Both the position numbers and the translations under genes were made by a program. Below, in pieces: positions 30,331 to 42,794 of a stretch of DNA of 64,000 nt (positions are counted from its first letter, which is position 1; every line of letters begins with the position of its first letter). The notes under the pieces were generated by a model. That model was not told the DNA's origin and made no database searches. It saw only the letters and a list, made by a program, of their open reading frames with translations. The stretch comes from Panicum virgatum (taxonomy: Eukaryota; Streptophyta; Magnoliopsida; Poales; Poaceae): positions 28,754,090 to 28,818,089 of the forward strand of contig NC_053153.1 in NCBI RefSeq assembly GCF_016808335.1, in the 5' to 3' direction.

Positions 30331-32999
30331 AACTTAACAACCCAAGGTGATAATAATATATGTTGCCAGAACAGTTGTAACAAATGTAAAAGGCATTAGG
30401 ATCATGTGAAATTAGTAAATTGAGGAAAGTTAGAATATAAAAGTAAAAAAATAGGCATTCATGAGGAATGCACAATGCAAAGACAGAACGATAAATGAAA
30501 TGAAATCACAGCCACTAAATTGGCTACCTATATGAAACGAAGTGGTCATTCTAGCCTGAACAAAGTGGGGGGAAAAGCAATTCCTGAAAGTAGCCCATGG
30601 ATGACAGGTATAACATACCTAATCAAAACAGCTAAGTGAACCATGGAAAATGATTTAACAATAAATTGATAACACCAAAGGTCAAGAAAATTACATAATA
30701 TTATTTTCTAAATGGGCCACGCAAGACACAACCATCAATCAACAACCCTGTAATTTGATAGATGTAACACTAAACAGCATAAGAAGAAAGCTATACTAGG
30801 AGAGCACATGATCGTGTTTATACTATTGAAGGCTGCTGAACAACATATGCTATTGCCAAAGAATAAGAGATCATACTGCCTGTAAAAATGAGATCCATGT
30901 ACATGAAGCCTTTTAAGTGCCATCATGAGATCCACTGCTTGACAACACGAGTACTGACTATTAGAAAGCTACTCTTTCTGGTAACGTAGGGTGGAAAACT
31001 GATACATAAAAATTCAGTGCTAATATTTAGAGCCAGCTCAGTTACTGGTTTAGACTATTAGATTAGATATACCAGGAACTAGAGAAGTAAAAAAAATATT
31101 GTTCTAACAGCTTTATTAACTGAAACTGACATTAGTAGTTTAAAGATATTCCGAGCTGGATAAACATGAGCTTCATATAGTAAATAGCTTTATCAAGGGC
31201 CACTCGTTTGCCATACAAATTCAAGTACCAGACTATTGTTTCTCTGACAGAAACAAAAGTTCAAGTTAATCAATCAAACACATGGAGAAAATGGAAATGC
31301 AGAACTAAATCAATTTACAGCGTGTCCAGGGTTTTAAAAAAATATTCAGAGTTGGCATAATGTGGCATCTGAAAACAGACATATGAAATCCTATATGTTA
31401 TTTCATATAAAAGAAAAACCACATAGAAGTGGCAATAGAAATGCATAGTAGCATGTACTTAAATCTAACATTTTTAACTACTTAAAATAGCTTAAAATGG
31501 TAGATACATATCAGTTAAGCCTAGACATGCATATATAGTCATATAACAACACATGTCCATATCTATCTTAAAAAACATAAACACAATAAGTTCAAACAAA
31601 TCGGTGGGCTTTGAACAATTTTGTGGTTCAAGGAGAGGCAACTCCCTCGCCAAAAAAAATCATTATGCCTAATGAAGGCAATGATATCAACATGATCTTA
31701 ACATTTAGCATATATCAGCATGCAGCCCAATGTCTGAAAAGAAATGACTAATGTCTACATGAAAAAAGGATGGTCATACAAGTGGGGGTGAAGAAAGTAC
31801 TCATATTAAAATGGAAAATATCGATGGAAGTATAATTATTATAAAGCTATGTTAATTGAATAAAAATTACACTATTCTGGCTAAAAAAATTGTACAACTT
31901 ATACTTCAGTGATGCTTGGTGTGATTACTGGGTAACACCACTTAATAAAATTCATGTGTTAAAAATCCCAGAAAAGTAGGTCAAATACATGGTGACCTGA
32001 TGTTTAACATCATGTGTTTACAACCAGACACATGAGAGCTATAATTGGAACACACATTTGTAGTGATGCAAACTACAATCTACAAGTAGCAAGTCTACAC
32101 TAGAGAGGCACAAACAGATAGATCAGAAAAGATTATGAAATGGTAGGTTAAATCTGGAAGAAAAGAGAGGCAGACTTGGACAGATGATCCTCTCAAAGAA
32201 AAAAATTCAATAGGCATCGGATCGAAGTATAACACGAAAAATCTCATGTTAGTTTGCTGTCCTACAACCTATCTTTCTCCTTGATATGGAATTCACTTCA
32301 CAAATAAATTAAATGAGTCTTTCAAGTATTGACATTATAATATAAAAGAAATATTCAGGGACCAATCAGTCTATATTGTCATAAACGCATCTTACACTAT
32401 GCACAAGGCACTTTACAGAGAAAGAAAGGTATAAGAAAAGATATCAAAATGAGTTGGAACTCTTATGCAAAAATTAATTGACACACAATTGCAGTAGCCT
32501 AACTTCACTACAAATGGAACATAATCAGAAACCCAGGTACCTCATATGCCTCTCAAAAATTCTGATCAGTTATGCAAATATTAAAAAAAAAAGCTGAGCC
32601 CAGATCTAACTAAATTGGAAATAAAAAAATTATATGATACAAATGAATGGGCTCCGCTTAAAGTGGAGATCCTGCTGGCAGTTATCAAGGTCGCGAGAAC
32701 AAACTTGGCATCTGTATCTATTTACGTATAGAGAAGGATTAACAACCTGTGAGCAAAATGGAGAGCTCTCTCATTTCTGGTCTAGCTGCGCATTTATCGG
32801 ACATGCTGCTAGCACACAACAAAAGAGGAATACTCATTTCTGGCTCTACGCAATGAACCACCTCAAAAATCTTGCTATATATAAGATTCTTACTGCTAAT
32901 TCACAAAACACAAAAATAAAGTTTCACTAATATTAGGGCGTTGGGGCAAGTTAGCATTTTTTTAAAAAATTTCAAGGAACTCAATAAAGAAATAGAGAT
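30331..32999. other. AT-rich non-coding stretch, possible intron-like sequence
   Basis: No long ORF. Weak minus-strand coding-like pieces (about 30870-30930 and 32640-32760) lack consistent splice signals. I see no transposon termini. Confidence 0.3.
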
Positions 33000-33199
33000 G
33001 AACAACTAGTGACCGAGACTCTAGGGAGTATTGAGGACGCTCACAGTGACATGGCGTGGAGGAGGCGCTCGTGCTCGTCGGTGGTCCCCTTCTCTAGTAG
33101 CCTTCTAGGCTTGCTTCCCCACTGCCACCATGTCACTTCCTTGCCTAACCATCGAAGATTTGCCACAGGCTGCCCACTTGCCTGCCATGCCTCTCGGAT

Positions 33200-33395
33200 T
33201 CTGCACACGTACACACATGTAATGGCAAATCAGTATCTCCAGGTATGGCCAGACATCAAAACAAGAGATCCACTTGCGGAGAATACCATTCTCATTTCTG
33301 AATGGAACACGAACAATGTATGTTTGCTCAGTTCCAATGACCTTCTCTAGCCGCTAGCCACAAGTAGTACCAATGGCATCAAGCAACAGCCTGGT
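33200..33395 (-). pseudogene. Exon-like remnant, minus strand, product unknown
   Basis: In minus sense TTGCAG (acceptor-like) at about 33396 is followed by a frame reading VTRLLLDAIGTTCG, one TAG, then [20 protein letters not shown] and a [12 protein letters not shown] end. Composition and residue pattern look like real protein, unlike surrounding frames. The expected donor after the final Glu codon is AT instead of GT. I do not recognise the family. Probably a decayed or transposon-captured exon. Confidence 0.4.
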
Positions 33396-36042
33396 AACCT
33401 GCAACGAATAAAAGCATGTAGGCACATTTACTCAGAAGACTACACAATGGAGGTGCTCACAAGTTCAAACATGATCTGAAGCAATCCACCGAACAAACAA
33501 GTCCCAATCTGTGAATCCACAGCCAAAACCTAACCCTAATCACCTCTCATATAATCTCCCTCTCAAGCATGAACCAGATCAAGTTCCGCATAACAAATCC
33601 ATAGCAGAATCATGCGCATATTGACTCCACCTTTCCCCCCTCATCCACAGGTCAAATCAATTTCACAGCACGAATCTACACAAAATCAAACTGAACAACA
33701 ACAGAGAGAAGGTCCAAGAGAGAATAGAGAGGGGGGGGGGGGGGTCTGCTGCATCGCCGTGCACCTCCGCTGGTGCTGCTTCACCGCGGGAGAGGTCCTC
33801 CATCTCCCCCGGTTGCCACTCAGCACTCACATCTTTCGGGAGGAGAGAGGTTTTTTTTTTGAAACAGTAGACGAACGAGAGAGTTAGTAGGAAGGGAAGG
33901 GGACAACTAAGGGGCTCTGACAACTGATACTCTGTTGGACCATAAGGGAAAGTACAACAGTGTAGACAGCTGCTATCTTTTTGTCACAAACAGACAACTG
34001 AACACACAGCTTGTACAATGGGATGTCTGTTTGGTTGTTTGCAAAGTGATTAATTCGTCCTTTGACACATAAACTCATGGTGATCTAGTGCATAATTGAT
34101 CTTTGCAGCCATTTTGAATACACGAGAGAATGCACAATACATTCAAATAAATCGCATAACTCTTAAAATAAGCATGTATATAATATTATATAAATATATA
34201 TTCATATGAGACGATCTTAGGAATACATGATATAACATAATAAATTCACCATTTAATTGGACATGTGCCTCTACTTTGTCTTGGCCCATAAGAAAAGACA
34301 TGTACGCTTCACACTTGACTGCAGCACACTTGACTCCATGGTCAATGTCTCCAAAATGACAGCAAATAGAAAATATTCATTCAGTTCACACACACACATT
34401 TGAGTTTCAGACTTCACACTTCACACTAGAAAAAGAGAAATCAGCCTCCATTGGAACCAGAGATGACATTCATACTCCAAATGACTCCATATGACAATTC
34501 TAGTGTAAAAATTCCAGAGAAGTCAGCATCCATATCTGCTCCTGACATCAACTTAGCATCCATGGTCATGTTTTATATGAGCAACAGATCATTGGTAACT
34601 TAGCATGTGGCATGTTTTCAGATTTCATAACTTAACAGTGGGCATGTTTTCAGAGTATCAGTGGCATGCTAACTGAAATTAACTGAAATGAAAACTTGAC
34701 ATAAATGATACTTGACAGACAATGGCAGATTTCAGACCATGAATATAGATAGCCTACTGCGATATGTAAGAAAACAGCTAGCAGTGACATTTAATAAAAC
34801 TTTAACATACCTCAATCAGAGAAGCACTAGGTCTGACCAGCTAGCAGTTGTACAATACACAGGTCTGAACAATACAGAGTCAAAATGATGAATCAAACCT
34901 CTCCTTAATTTATAAAATGGAAAATTTCAGACCTGATATATAATGACAGCAACCATCTGAAACTGAGACACCAAAATGCTACTTATAATGACAGCAACCA
35001 TGCCTGCAACAGCTACTCTAAACAGATCAGATATATACAGAAGGTCTTACATTCTACTCTAAAAATACCTCCCAGGAAGGATTAGCTGCAAAATGAGATA
35101 CTTCTACAGAACAACAAAAGCATAGTTCTGGACATTGCACAATTCAGTGACAGATTTCAGAAATCAAAGATGATAAAATGGTAAGGCTTCATCCAAATAG
35201 TAGTGTATCTTTTAAGTTATTCACCTAATTGAAATTGAGTAGTGTACTATGGCCAACTAGCCAGGCAAGCTTATTTAAGTTAGTCATACCTATTGCAGAG
35301 TCAAGCGTAAACAGATAGAGGTATATTTGAAACATCTTTCTGAACCAAAAAAATAATATACTAGCCAACAAATTAAGATACAAGGCATATATTCTGCAAA
35401 TGTATATTATCCACAAACACAAAATCGCTGTGATCTTCCTAAGTGCAAGCAATCAGACAGGAGATTGATGGGTTTGAGATTTAGACCTGCTCCACGAAAC
35501 AAAGTCCAAATATGCTCCTAGTTAAATAATCCAATGATGGTTACATCTGTCTCCATTATTAGGTACAATAACATTTCACTGCCAACTAATTTACACTGGA
35601 CAGAGCTCCTAGTTAAATAACATCTGTCTCCAAATATGCTCCAAGTTAAATAATCCACTGGCAGAGCTCTTGTACTCTACTACGACAAATTTAAACAACC
35701 AATTTGAACAAAAGGATAGTCCTTTACTCGGGAAAAAAAAAGGATAGTGTGCAGTACACATGGTAGGAAGACTGAAATTAACTGTACTGAATATGTGTTT
35801 GTGTGTGGCCAGTACACATGGTGGGAGGTGAGAAAGCAGAGCAAAGTGTGCAGAGTGTAATGGATTGACTGAAAGAATACCGAAAGATAGGCAGAGGTCG
35901 TTGCATATTGGCAAAGATCAGTTTGGTTACTGAAAACACATAACCATAGGTCATTGCCTTACAAGATTACTGTCTAATGGATTACAGTAAGCAAAATTAC
36001 TAGTTCAAATAAGCCAAAAATTAAGTAACATCGAGTATTACC
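33396..36042. other. Mostly AT-rich non-coding sequence
   Basis: It includes a G-run of about 14 at 33731 and a minus-strand frame starting MEDLSRGEAAPAEV near 33820 with first-exon character, not confirmed. Repeated GGCATGTTTTCAGA words lie at 34600-34660. No complete gene. Confidence 0.3.
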
Positions 36043-36358
36043 ATGTTGAAGGATCCGAAGGCTGAGACATCCATGGCTGAATGGGGCTCCGTCCACTATT
36101 GCCAAAGAAGCCGCCGGCGCCCCCGTTGAAGAAGCCGCCGGCGCCATATGCACCCACATGCGCCGCCCCGCTTGAAGCCCTCTGCTCCGGCACATGCGTC
36201 GCTCCGCCCGAAGTCCTCTGCTCCAGCAGAGGCGCCGCCCCATCCCGAACTCGCCCCGGGGCCTTCCGCATCGGCGCCGTCGCTGCCTTGCGCACCCGAG
36301 CCGCATCCACCTTCAGCAAATCTCGCGCCGCCGCCTCCTTCTGTCCCTCGCGCGACAT
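36043..36358 (-). CDS. Possible first exon of an unrecognised gene or captured fragment
   Basis: In minus sense ATG 36358 opens MSREGQKEAAARDLLKVDAA. There follow duplicated EQR(T/A)S(G/S)GA and Gly/Phe-rich segments, then PIQPWMSQPSDPSTW, ending at ACATG|GTAATA, a plausible donor at 36043. The end resembles N-termini of PIF/Harbinger ORF1-type proteins, but the match is weak. GC content is high and contrasts with both flanks. No second exon could be identified. Confidence 0.35.
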
Positions 36359-37457
36359 TGAGGCCGCCAGACCAAGACCTAGGGTTGGATGGGGAGCACG
36401 GAGGACTATTTCAAGAAGGAAGGGATTTCAGGGAAGAGAGGAAGGCGCGAACCTTTGGCGCCAAATGATTTCTCCCCCGCGCGCTCATCGGATCCATGGC
36501 TCGTCGTCTCCCCACAGCAACCCCTGCAACGGCCGGGCGGGGCTTCTCTGCCGTTGGCCCTGGTCACTGATGTGTGAGGAGCCCATGCGTAAGTGATCCA
36601 ATGGCAGAGGGACCAAGGCAGAGGATTTGCTTCCGCAACGGGCACCTTCACCGTCGCCAAGCCTGGGAGCACGGGCCGTCAGCCGTAGTTGAACGAGACA
36701 CCGGGTTGGCAGTCAATGCAGGCTACGAGAGGGGTTTCTACAAAAAAAAAAATTATGCATGTCTACTGTAGTCGACGACCCGTTGTACGTGCTCTAACGG
36801 GAACTCAACATACAAGCAAAGCGCACCCGTTATCACCCAAACGGATACACCGATTACTCTATTACGCATGAATCAACCATAGCCGCCGATCTCAAAACCG
36901 ACGCACCACAACATTGACGGATAAGCAAAATATCTTCTGATTGACACCGAGTAAATCTGTTAATTAAATCGTCAATCAAATCCTTAATTGCATGCATGAA
37001 CTAGACGCCGGTATATTTGTGATCGCTCCCTGATTTGACTTGTTTTACATTTCCCGTGATGCCTGAGGAAGGAACTAAGCAGCTGCATGTCTCATCGGGG
37101 ATTTATTCCCCTCAGGGGTGCCGGGGTGTGGTGTGTGAGTGTGTAGGTGTGTGTGCTCCGGTAGTCACGTTCTCAGACTTTTCGGCAGTCCACCTGCGTT
37201 AAAGCGCGCGGTCGGCGCAGGTGCCCAACTGAGTTTTTATATGATTTCCCAGTGCTTCTGGGTGCTTTCAAAAAAAATGCTGCCGGCCAGTAGGGTACGT
37301 TGATTTCTTGAGCTGCCTGCACTTCTCTTTATTTGCAGAGAGCTTTCTAGACGACATGCAGTTGTGCAATGGTTGGACCGTTGGTCCTATGGGGCACGGA
37401 GGAGTAGGAGGTAATTCTTCTGCAGATCAGGGAATGTAATTTTATTTTTGGCTTCGA
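36359..37457. other. Upstream GC-rich region then intergenic sequence, no gene
   Basis: 36380-36700 is GC-rich and could be the promoter of the minus-strand exon at 36043-36358. The remainder has no coding signal. A GT-rich stretch lies near 37120-37165. Confidence 0.3.
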
Positions 37458-38462
37458 CACTACTGCAGAAATAGTTTGTAGGGGCGGGTGAAATGTCATT
37501 TTTAGGGGCGGACACTCCAACCGCCCCTACTTTTCGCAGCTAAAAATGGCAATTTGCAAGAGCTGGTACGAGAATTGCCCTGGAAATGTATTTTTAGAGG
37601 CGGGTGGAGGGTCACTAAGTGTGATTTGTGAGTTGTGACTATGTATTGCACACTATGCGTGTGGATGTGAACTTATGTTAGTATCATTTGCTTTTGTGTT
37701 TTCATGAAGTCACATCGGGTTTGTTGGATGATTGGGTATTGTACGGGTTCATTTTCGAAACATATCTACAATGAGTCAAAGTGTCAATTAGAGTAAGGCG
37801 TGACAAAATACTTAGATCTAGTCCAAATACTTAGATAATATTGTTCTCCTACTAAAATAGCATAACTTTGTCTAAAAGTTTGAGGCAAATAATCTCTCAA
37901 ATGGCTAATCCACACCATGGAGATCTAAATCTAGTGAGAGGCAAAGAGAGCTCCATTTGAGCAAAAAAGCAAACCCAAAACCTTACAAATGACAAGGATT
38001 AAGTGCTAACTTACCTCTTAGAGCCCCCAACTCGATGGGAATCAAGTTGAAACCCCCCTCCCCCTATTTTATTTTTTTTCAGATATTGGGGGAGCTACTC
38101 TCCCGAGCCAACAATGGGGGATCGAGGAGGAAGAATGTGCCCAGAATTTGTACATATATTTATAGGGGCAGGTCGGGGGTGAACCGCCCCCTAAAAATCC
38201 ATTTTGGGGTGATCCGCCCCTACAAACACCATTTGTAGGGGCGGATCACCACACCCCCGACCGCCCCTAAAAATGAACGTCATTTTTAGGGACGGTCGGG
38301 GGGTGGTTTGAGCTGGCGGCCAGGGGTGAGCCGCCCTACAAATGTTGTTTCTAAGGGCGGGTCAATTGCTATAGTACCGAGGTCCATTTATAGCAACGAA
38401 TTAAATTTAGATACGCCCCTAAATAAATTGAGCCGTTGTTACAAATCGTTTTTGTAGTAGTG
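37458..38462. mobile_element. Non-autonomous CACTA (En/Spm-like) element, about 1 kb
   Basis: The left end is CACTACTGCAGAAATAG; the right end, inverted, is CACTACTACAAAAACGA. Flanks CGA (37455-37457) and TGA (38463-38465) are a near 3-bp duplication. Subterminal repeats AGGGGCGG/CCGCCCCTA recur at both ends, as in CACTA elements. No transposase is encoded. Confidence 0.88.
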
Positions 38463-38465
38463 TGA

Positions 38466-39609
38466 TATAGTAATTTCAGATCAAATTCTCTCTATTTCTT
38501 TAAATGCAAATGATTGGGACTGAATATCCTGCTCTTTGTGGTGTTGGGTTGTTGTGTTTCGGTTTTTTTATTGTTCAATCTGAGTTTTTATTTTCTGTTT
38601 AATATAATTGGCAGCTCTTCTACCCAGTTCGTGTTAAAAAAAAACAATATTCTGCTCTTTGTGTAGTCTGTTTCTCTGTTGCTGGTTTTCAGACAAGTCA
38701 ATCGATGGGACCTGTCTTCAGTTTTCATCAGCTCAAGAAATTAAGAAGTTGTAGAATTTCCGATGTCGTTTAACTCTTTTGCATGTTTTAGTTGACCTAA
38801 AAATGCCTGCATGTTACTTGACGCAAAAATTCAGAAAATTTAGTACTTGACCTGAAATTTCAAACGGCAGTACTTGATGCCTAAAAATTCAGAAAGTAAA
38901 TTCATCCCTAAAAATTCAGTAAGCTCAGAAAGTTGCTTGATGCCTCAAAAACCAGTAAGTTTAGAAAGTTACTTGATGAATAAACTTCCGGATGCTGGCG
39001 GGCATGCTACAGTAGAATCAGAAGTTGTTGGACTAGCTCAGTGAAATCAGCCTTTTGCGTGTTTTAAATTTGACTTGTCTTTTGCAAGTTGGAACAAAAG
39101 GAAAAGGTTCTATTCAGATAATTTGGATCTCCAGTTCAGCCTGCTGGTAAACGCAGCGGAGTAAAAGGGCATCAATGGCCGCCGGCGGTTCCCTCCTGCC
39201 AACTGCCGACTTGCCGCTCGCTGCCACACTCTGCGCAGTTTCCCGAGGAGGCCCTCTCTAGTCTCTACAGCCGCACCCTCCTTTCCTCCCTCGCCCCTGC
39301 TTCCTCCCCGGCGGGCGGCGGAGGGGCTCTGCTGCCCCAACGTGGAGGTTGAGGTCTCTCTACATGGGCAGCACCAACACCAGCAGAGGTTCGGAGTAGG
39401 AGCAGAAATGTTGTGATTCTGGTGAATTGAAATTCTGAATTTATGTGAATTGAAATTGTCACTCAATATTAAATCCGATGATCGAATGTCTTTTTTAACG
39501 AGACTCTGATTATTGTGTTCATTTGAGAATGTGAAGATTATAATTTTGGCAGTAAAAGAGATGGATTCTTCAATATGGCAATAGAACGTGAGCAAGTAGT
39601 GATGACTGA
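38466..39609. other. Intergenic with degenerate short repeats
   Basis: 38818-38985 repeats TACTTGATGCCTAAAAATTCAGAAAGT-like words (imperfect, spaced 30-45 bp). 39110-39400 is moderately GC-rich without a supported gene. Confidence 0.35.
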
Positions 39610-39911
39610 GGCCCCGTTTGGTAGGGCTTCGGCTCTTCCAAAAATAGCTCCGGCTCTGGCTTCTTAGATGGAGCGGCTTTTCTGGTGGAGTTGGAGCCGT
39701 TTTAGAAAATGTTTGACAAAACAGCTTCACTTGTTAGATTGATGTGTAAGCCGCATGAAGCCACGATTTCATGGCTTCACCTTGCCTGTGTAAGCCGCCG
39801 ACGGCTTCAGAACCGGCTTCACACGTGAAGCCGGTCCTGAAACAAACGTTTGGGAGGGCTTCACCTGAAGCCGCTCGTGAAACCGCCGGTGAAGCCCTCC
39901 CAAACAGAGCC
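39610..39911. mobile_element. Tourist-like MITE, 302 bp
   Basis: Ends are GGCCCCGTTTGGTAGGGCTTC and, inverted, GGCTCTGTTTGGGAGGGCTTC, with TGA duplications at 39607-39609 and 39912-39914. The interior repeats GGCTTCA/TGAAGCC words. The 3-bp T-N-A target fits PIF/Harbinger. Confidence 0.88.
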
Positions 39912-40092
39912 TGAACATTGAACATACTGTCAGAAAAGCAGAATAATGTGAGCAAGATTGAGATTTCCATGTGCTATATAAAAGAGATGCTTGGAAAGCA
40001 AATATTAATACAAAACTGATACTTTAGAATGTTGGCTCGCATAAAGAGCTCAGCATGCATACAATCCTCAATCTAGCAGGATGGTTGCTTGA

Positions 40093-40429
40093 GGGGGTGT
40101 TTAGATTGAGGGACTTCAAAAAAGTCCTAGGGACTTTTTAGTATTTAGAAGTATTAAATAAATATTAATTATAAAACTAACTGCAGAACCCTGGGGCTAA
40201 ACTGCGAGACGAATCTAATGATGTATCTTAATCTATGATTAGCGAATGGTTACTGTAGCATCACTGTAGCCAATCATCGATTAATTAGGCTCATTAGATT
40301 CGTCTCGCGAAAAAGCACTCAGCTGTCAAAAAACATTTATAAACAGATTTTATTTAATAATATAAAATAGTAAGATTCCTTTTGATGTGATAGGGACTTT
40401 TGGAAAAAGTCCTGGAGCCAAACAGGCCC
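40093..40429. mobile_element. Tourist-like MITE, 337 bp
   Basis: Ends are GGGGGTGTTTAGATTGAGGG and, inverted, GGGCCTGTTTGGCTCCAGGA, with TGA duplications at 40090-40092 and 40430-40432. The interior carries GAGACGAATCTAATGA and its inverted partner. Confidence 0.88.
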
Positions 40430-40663
40430 TGAATCTCGTCCTGATTGTTTCAGTTATTCCAATGGAGCACATTCAGGATTCTGTGCATCTGCCTGTTAAG
40501 AGGAGATTAGATGACTATTAAGAGGAGATGGTGGTGAATGTATGTAAATTTATATCTTCAGGTTAATCACCATGTGTTTTAGTTCTTACCATGTGTACTA
40601 AGTACGGTGCCAACATACTAGTAGTTCAGCTTGGTGCTTGCCTGAAATTTTGAGTGTCAATAG

Positions 40664-42730
40664 TGAGGAATGAGAGTACTCTATCCTGCCTATGATGAGT
40701 GAATTGTCAACCGTGCGGTGTGATCGTGCGCTTGGTCTTTGGATTGCAGGTACACGAGCGTCGAGTGTCGACGGAGAGTTGCCGTGGAGGAGCTCGGGCC
40801 GGGCGACAGCTATGGCGTCCACTCCTGGATCGAGGGCGCAAGCGGCGGCGGAAGGCAGGTTTCTTGGTTTGCGCCACAAAACCAAGGAGGCGGACGGCGG
40901 TTGAAGACGCCGAGTCGTGGAGGCACGGGCGTCGGTCTCGGGACTGACGGAGGCGACGGGCGTCGACGGCGTCTAGGGCCTCGCTGCGGGCGAGGAGGTG
41001 ACGGGCGTCGGGCGGCGTCTAGGGCCGTCAGAAGGCCGAGGCGGGAACGGCGTCTAGGGCCACGGCGTGGAGGCAGGAATCTTCCCGCGCGTGAGGTTTT
41101 GGCGGTTTTCTCAAAACCGGCCACCTACCCGGGTTTCGCGGACCCTCCAAAACCGCGGACCGGAGCTTTATCCACACGTCGGCATCGCGGAGAAGACTTC
41201 GACTCGAAGAAAGAACCTCGACCGTCGGATGAGTCCTTGTATCTTTTTCCGGTTCAGCCCCTACGGGCTTTCTAGTGTTTATTTGAGTCTAGGGGTAATG
41301 TAGTCTTTTTGGGTGAGAGTTGTTGGGGTTAAAAACCCCCTCACCCCCTTCCTCTCTCCCCTCTCCCTATTTTTCCTTTCCCCTGCCGCAAGAACAGGCG
41401 TGCGCCTCCCCTCCCGAGCGTCCTGCTCCTCTTCCTCTCTTCCTCCCTCTTCTCCCCTAGGGTTAGGATTTTGTGATGGAAATTTGAGACCTTGTACCAT
41501 AGATTCACTGGGAAAGGAGGCCCTTTCCTCCTAGTGCCCTCCGGGCTTTTGGATTGAGTCAATTTGTGTTGATTTTCGTGGGTTTTTGGCTTTCCTTTTT
41601 GTCTGATCTTGCACAAGTCTTGGAGGGGTCAGGGGGCACGGTGTGTTCTGCTGCTGCAGTGAGCAAGTGCCTGGTCGTGGCATGCGTTTGGCCTAGCTTG
41701 GTGATGCAGGCAGGCATGCAGCTGTGCAGGAGGTGTTGATTTAATTTCAGTACTTGAAATTCACGTGAGTTCCTGCCTTGGTTTTCCGTGTATGTTTCTT
41801 TGTTCTTGTGATGCGCAGGGGAAAGGGAGGAGCCTCCCTGGTTGCCGTGCTTAGCAGGGTCTGGCAAGGCACGGTTGCTAGGCGGTGCTGAGGCAGGAGC
41901 GCTGGTGCTGATCTCTCCTGGGCGCACGCACGCAGGGAGTGGCGCCCTTTGGCTTGACAACCAGAGCAGGACTGGTCGACGCACAGCAAGCAGCGCACAC
42001 TAGGTGTTCGAGAAAAATTTCCACCAAGATTTTTGTTGCACTTGTGTGTGTTCTCGATTGCTTTGCAGGTCTTCGTCAAATGCGTGCGTGTGTGTGGGAA
42101 ATTCATGGTGCGATGCCGTTGATTTGCAGCTAGTTTCATCGACGCCCACCAAATGTTCGAGGAAATGCTGCACAAGGGTTTTCTCTGCCAAGGTGAAGAC
42201 TTTAGGTAGCGCTTGTTTCTGATTAGTGCTTAGATTAGTTTTATTCTTGTTCCTGCTAATCTTTGCATGCTTTATTAAGAGAACTCTTTTGTAGTAGTCT
42301 GTTGTAATCCTTTTGCTGAGTCTCTTAATTAGCTTGTTGTTAAGCTTCGCTTCAACTAATTTTGACCTGTGCTATTCTTTATCATATCATCGCATGCTTG
42401 TTTAAGTGAAGCTTTTGTTGGCAGCTTTTGCTTGAGCTGTTTAATTCTTGCTAGCTTCCTCTTAGTCGCGAGCTTTCGGTGTTTAGGTAAATTTCGGCTT
42501 CCGTTTTGTTTTGTGTCTTGCTCGAGTAAATTGCCTTTCACGTGTTTCCGCTTTACATCGAGCTTTTCCTAACCGTTCTTGGGGTGAACTCGTCACTTGT
42601 TGGCGTGTGTCGCCTTGACGGTTAGAAGAGAGGTGCGTCGGGTTGAATTCGGGACATAGGCCTGGTTCTTTTGGAGAATTTATTAAAGGCTCCCATTCAC
42701 CCCCCCTTTGGTCGCCTGTCCGGTCCTTCA
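40664..42730 (+). repeat. Element C 5' LTR (2067 bp)
   Basis: It starts TGAGGAATGAGAGTAC and ends GTCCGGTCCTTCA. GC-rich U3 (40740-41170) and later T-rich parts produce many spurious ORFs. The end carries TTCACCCCCC followed by TGGTCG, shared with elements A and D. Confidence 0.95.
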
Positions 42731-42732
42731 AT

Positions 42733-42743
42733 TGGTATCAGAT
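42733..42743 (+). other. Element C primer-binding site
   Basis: TGGTATCAGAT, matching the initiator-Met primer site, lies two bases after the 5' LTR. Confidence 0.85.
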
Positions 42744-42794
42744 CTTGGTTGAGGTTTTCAGTACCTTAACCGGTTCGAAAACCACTCGGCGACC

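Noticed and set aside
37100..37270. Helitron 3' end or small RNA gene
   Set aside because: The GC-rich words suggested a hairpin, but there is no CTAG end or clear stem, and no RNA gene features.
40692..42572. ORFs in the element C LTRs, repeated in both copies
   Set aside because: Duplicated because the LTRs are duplicated; no conserved domain, and the frames change between copies by small indels.
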